Below, one piece after another: positions 61,462 through 64,000 of a DNA stretch of 64,000 bases (positions within the stretch are counted from its first letter, which is position 1; the number at the start of each line of letters is the position of its first letter). The notes beneath the pieces were generated by a model. The model was not told where the DNA came from, searched no databases, and saw nothing but the letters and a program-made list of their open reading frames with translations. This DNA is from Bradyrhizobium archetypum (lineage in GTDB: Bacteria > Pseudomonadota > Alphaproteobacteria > Rhizobiales > Xanthobacteraceae), in NCBI RefSeq assembly GCF_013114835.1, contig NZ_JAAVLW010000011.1, positions 62,001-126,000 on the forward strand, in the 5' to 3' direction. The position numbers and the translations under genes are program-made.

Positions 61462-62204
61462 CGCTACTCCGCGAAAGTTTAGCTCGCCGGGACGTTTCTA
61501 AAACCGATAAGTACCTCCTGATCATCGCCATGCACGACGGTCCGATGAAGGCTAATGACATAAGGGCGGTTGCGCGGCAAAATGGGTGGAAGGACGGGTC
61601 TGGTAGTCTCCCGGGTAATTTTCTCAGACAGACGAAGAACGCGATCTACCTTCCAAATGGTTGGACAGTCACCGAGGCGTGCAAAAAAAGTCTCGCTGAT
61701 CGAGGACTGTTAAATCCCGCCGGGGTGCTCACACCAGTCACCCACGCACTCGAAAGGTATCTGACTGATGTTCACGATCCGGACAGAGCTCGGTTTATTG
61801 AAGAGGCCATTCAGTGTGTGAAGAACAAGGCCTATCGGTCAGCCATTGTGCTGATTTGGGTCGGTGCAGTCTACTTGCTGTATCAACACGTCCTCAATAA
61901 CAAGCTTGCTGAGTTCAACCAAGAAGGACGACGACGATCCGAAAAGAACCAGAAGAACGAAAAGATCCAAAAGAAAGAGTGGAAAGATAAAGTAAGCGTG
62001 GACGATCTTGCCTCACTGAGGGAAGCCGAATTTCTGAACATGCTTGAGCACATTGGCGTTTTGACGAAGGCCGAGCATAAGGAGCTTCAAAGCTGCCTGG
62101 ACAGACGCAATACAGCTGGTCACCCCAACTCGGCTTCTTTTGAGGAGGTGACGGTCGGCGCTCACATCTATGAACTGATTTCGAAAATTTACAGCAAATA
62201 CTAA
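61458..62204 (+). CDS. HEPN-module protein 2: winged helix plus HEPN-like domain
   Basis: The 248-residue protein has a winged-helix-like N-domain (KTDKYLLIIAMHDGPMKAND, YLPNGWTVTEACKKSL) similar in plan to that of its partner, then a helical domain with an RxxxxH motif, RNTAGH, in DRRNTAGHPNSAS. This is the catalytic pattern of HEPN RNases. A Lys/Glu-rich segment precedes it. HEPN proteins are common toxins and phage-defence effectors. The gene is more AT-rich than the flanking chromosome, which suggests transfer. Confidence 0.7.
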   Translation: MTLLRESLARRDVSKTDKYLLIIAMHDGPMKANDIRAVARQNGWKDGSGSLPGNFLRQTKNAIYLPNGWTVTEACKKSLADRGLLNPAGVLTPVTHALERYLTDVHDPDRARFIEEAIQCVKNKAYRSAIVLIWVGAVYLLYQHVLNNKLAEFNQEGRRRSEKNQKNEKIQKKEWKDKVSVDDLASLREAEFLNMLEHIGVLTKAEHKELQSCLDRRNTAGHPNSASFEEVTVGAHIYELISKIYSKY

Positions 62205-62335
62205 CAGTGCCGTCGTGGCCGATCTCCTACCGACGTGATCGAGGGATTTAGCCAAAGGCAAACGTCGCGGTCATCAGGTGCCGCTTTGCAACAAATCCCG
62301 ATAACCTTGCTCAGTCATCCATCCGGAGAATTATG
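62205..62335. other. Gap between the HEPN gene and the repeat cluster
   Basis: No gene seen; the stretch has no clear motifs and separates the module from the repeats. Confidence 0.4.
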
Positions 62336-62592
62336 GAATTGCGGTGACGGTGCTGGACTAGCACCGTAACTTCAGAAGCTGCCTTGGCGGGCTCAATTAC
62401 TTCCAATTGCGGTGACAGTGTACTCAACTGCACTTCACACCAGCGCGCCAGATTAAGTTCGCTGGCACCGCAATTTTGGATGCGTCCGAATTACAGTGAC
62501 GGTGCACTTAATGCGGAAATCACGAGGCCAGAGCGCTTAATCCGGCTGAGGATTACTCGCGCAGTGCAGTTAGGTGCACTGTCACCGTAACA
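62336..62592. repeat. Cluster of GTGACAGTGCACTTAA-type repeats (at least four copies)
   Basis: Copies at 62336-62370 (AATTGCGGTGACGGTGCT with an ACGGTGCT/AGCACCGT hairpin), 62403-62432, 62488-62516 and, inverted, 62570-62592. A further degenerate inverted copy lies at about 62451-62480. Consensus of the element: AATTACRGTGACRGTGCA followed by CTTAATGC. The copies are in mixed orientation and unevenly spaced, so it is not a CRISPR array. Confidence 0.75.
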
Positions 62593-62597
62593 CCGCT

Positions 62598-62671
62598 TTC
62601 CTCGAACATCTTTCGGCGGCGTCCACGTCCGCGAACACTTGATGCGATCGACGTCGCCGACCTGCTTGCAG
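62598..62671 (-). pseudogene. Fragment of the SKQVGD small-gene family
   Basis: The minus strand shows CKQVGDVDRIK and then, after a one-base deletion, a segment equivalent to VFADVDAAE and another one-base deletion before FEE. It aligns with the decayed gene at 51200-51345. Both ends are missing; the 3' end runs into the repeat at 62592. Confidence 0.6.
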
Positions 62672-62721
62672 GAGCAAATTTAGGAAGCTATGCCGCCGCG
62701 CAAATCCCTTGCGGACAAGAG

Positions 62722-62745
62722 GAGGCTGGACGGGGTGCCAGCCTC
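62722..62745. terminator. Hairpin after the 62752 gene
   Basis: GAGGCTGG (62722-62729) pairs with CCAGCCTC (62738-62745). On the plus strand a T-run follows at 62749-62753; on the minus strand only a T-poor stretch. It may serve either direction. Confidence 0.5.
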
Positions 62746-62751
62746 ACCTTT

Positions 62752-62943
62752 TTAGCTGATAATCTGCTTGACCTTGATGCCGCGCAAGGCCTCGATGCAG
62801 TCAGCTACCAAATGCAGGAGCTCTTCGCGCTTTACGCCTTTCACCCGACGACCTTCCATATTGACCAGAATGAACCTCGCCATGTCGTAGGCGACTTCAA
62901 ACTGCGATTTGCCGGTAACCTCAACATCGATCTTTTCAGCCAT
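62752..62943 (-). CDS. Small hypothetical protein (63 aa)
   Basis: The frame starts MAEKIDVEVTGKSQFEVAYD and continues MARFILVNMEGRRVKGVKRE, ending ADCIEALRGIKVKQIIS. It is an alpha/beta-type soluble small protein. GGAGAG lies before ATG 62943. Similar rhizobial hypotheticals exist, with no known function. It lies between copies of the repeat element. Confidence 0.6.
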   Translation of the reverse strand: MAEKIDVEVTGKSQFEVAYDMARFILVNMEGRRVKGVKREELLHLVADCIEALRGIKVKQIIS

Positions 62944-63064
62944 TTCGCTCTCCGCTGGTTGGAATTGGGAGACCTGCAACCCAGGGGGAAAAGGCCGAGA
63001 GTCTGTCTTTCGCCATTAGAGTTGGCAACAGGCCGATGCGCTTCGGTCCGTCTGCGCCAGACCT

Positions 63065-63093
63065 CGTATTACAGTGACAGTTCATTCAATTTG
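63065..63093. repeat. Repeat F, single copy of the GTGACAGTGCACTTAA element
   Basis: Reads GTATTACAGTGACAGTTCAT then TCAATTTG, close to the consensus but with T for G and loss of CTT. Confidence 0.6.
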
Positions 63094-63175
63094 TCGTTCT
63101 CGCTGCGGGAGCCAGGGTCAGGACCCATACCCTGAACGAAAAACTCGGATGACGACTTCCAGCCCCAGAACGGAC

Positions 63176-63832
63176 TCATTGGCCGGTCGGCGGCTTGCCG
63201 GTATTAACCGCCAATTGAGCGGCGAAAGCCCGTTTGTACGCAGGCCGCGCTTCGCCGCGGGTGACATAGGCTGCCAGGTTCGGAAATTCGTCCAGAATGC
63301 CCGATGATCTCAGTCTGAGCAGCACGGATACCATCATCAGGTCGCCCGCGGTGAACGCACCGTCGAGCCAGTCGGCATCGCCCAGGCGGGCGGAAAGCTG
63401 ATTCAGCCGGTCGCGCACGCGATCCTCGACAAGCGGCAGACGCGCCGCATACCAGGGCTTGTCGCTTTCCAGCAATGTGGCGGTTGCAAGTTCAAGGATC
63501 GGCGGCTCCACCGTGTTGACCGCGGCAAACATCCAGGTGATCGCGCGCGCCCGGGCATTGGCATCATCAGGCAGCAGGCCCGCATGGCGCTCGGCGATAT
63601 GCAAGACGATCGATCCTGTCTCGAACAGGGCGAGATCGCCTTCCTCATAAGTTGGAATCTGACCGAAAGGATGAAGCGCCAGATGCGCGGGTTCCTTCAT
63701 CGCACGAAATGAAACAAGGCGAACCTCGTAAGGTTGGCGCACTTCTTCAAGCGCCCAGCGAACGCGCGTGTCACGCGCCAGTCCCTTGCCGCCATCGGGT
63801 GACCGTTCAAAGGCGGTAATGGTGATGGTCAT
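63176..63832 (-). CDS. Glutathione S-transferase family protein
   Basis: The 218-residue protein has a thioredoxin-like N-domain (TRVRWALEEVRQPYEVRLVS, FGQIPTYEEGDLALFETGSI) and a helical C-domain with WLDGAFTAGDLMMVSVLLRL. The G-site pattern P-T-Y-E-E ... ET-S is present. Such proteins conjugate glutathione to toxic compounds; this one is of an uncharacterised subgroup. GGAGC is before ATG 63832, which decides the start. Confidence 0.9.
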   Translation of the reverse strand: MTITITAFERSPDGGKGLARDTRVRWALEEVRQPYEVRLVSFRAMKEPAHLALHPFGQIPTYEEGDLALFETGSIVLHIAERHAGLLPDDANARARAITWMFAAVNTVEPPILELATATLLESDKPWYAARLPLVEDRVRDRLNQLSARLGDADWLDGAFTAGDLMMVSVLLRLRSSGILDEFPNLAAYVTRGEARPAYKRAFAAQLAVNTGKPPTGQ

Positions 63833-63956
63833 CGTGGGGCTCCTTCTGGCAAAGATCATCGGCTGCGGGGCCGGCAAGCCATCAAGGTAAATTCAAGGAG
63901 ATTGAAAACGATCCGCGCCGTGTCTAACCCTTTCTTTCTCCCGTGCGAGTTGGTTG

Positions 63957-63990
63957 GCTAAATTATGCTGACAGTGCACTCATTGCACCT
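63957..63990. repeat. Repeat G at the window end
   Basis: Reads AATTATGCTGACAGTGCA then CTCATTGCAC, a further copy of the same element. Confidence 0.6.
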
Positions 63991-64000
63991 TGACTGCCGC

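Noticed and set aside
62336..62592. Repeat cluster as a CRISPR array
   Set aside because: Copies are in mixed orientation, of unequal spacing and imperfect; there are no cas genes in view.

Overview
The window is GC-rich chromosomal DNA from an alphaproteobacterium, most likely Bradyrhizobium or a very close relative. The reasons are a linked ndvB-ndvD-ndvC cyclic beta-glucan locus, several outer-membrane barrel proteins of the AADLAARPYTKAP type, a LexA-type GTTC-N7-GTTC signature upstream of ssb, and palindromic intergenic repeats of the kind common in bradyrhizobial genomes. No replication origin, rRNA, CRISPR array or intact transposase was seen. One tRNA gene (Lys, anticodon TTT) is present.

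Layout. 0-12 kb: a kinase gene cut by the window edge, trmFO, a DUF1127 peptide, a lytic transglycosylase, DUF2189, DUF3597 and SPW membrane or small proteins, a Tat-exported FAH-family protein, and an acyl-CoA ligase followed by a PPC/DUF296 protein. 12-15 kb: an AAA ATPase, a PRC-barrel protein, and an orphan MxaD-like plus beta-propeller pair. 15-25 kb: uvrA, two outer-membrane barrels, ssb with two candidate SOS boxes, DUF2306 and gyrA. 25-38 kb: a PcaB-like lyase, coaD, two cyclophilins, queA, a sorbosone dehydrogenase, asd, a TetR gene with twin operators, and tgt. 38-48 kb: cysK, a BrnA-like protein, a caspase-like protease, an EamA exporter, RidA, a formyltransferase, and a PAS histidine kinase with a response regulator. 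48.4-52 kb: a gene-poor zone of tiny or decayed genes ending at tRNA-Lys. 52-60.7 kb: ndvB, ndvD, ndvC, a SPOR-like membrane protein and glmU. 60.7-64 kb: an accessory patch with a translationally coupled two-gene winged-helix/HEPN module surrounded by copies of a short repeat, a decayed gene fragment and a GST.

Most notable observations. (1) asd is preceded by a promoter, an apparently leaderless 23-codon ORF with five Thr and three Lys codons among codons 2-12, a possible antiterminator segment, and an intrinsic terminator. This has the architecture of a ribosome-mediated attenuator responding to products of the aspartate pathway. (2) The HEPN module and the repeats around it look like an undescribed toxin- or defence-like cassette. 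(3) The tgt product lacks all four canonical zinc ligands. (4) The TetR gene lies between two almost identical 21-bp palindromic operators.

How the genes work together. Two queuosine steps (tgt, queA) and trmFO serve tRNA modification. uvrA and ssb are DNA-repair genes, and candidate LexA sites lie upstream of ssb. asd and cysK serve amino-acid synthesis. glmU, the transglycosylase, the ndv genes and the outer-membrane proteins serve the envelope. All functional calls come from reading the translated sequence; no database search was run.
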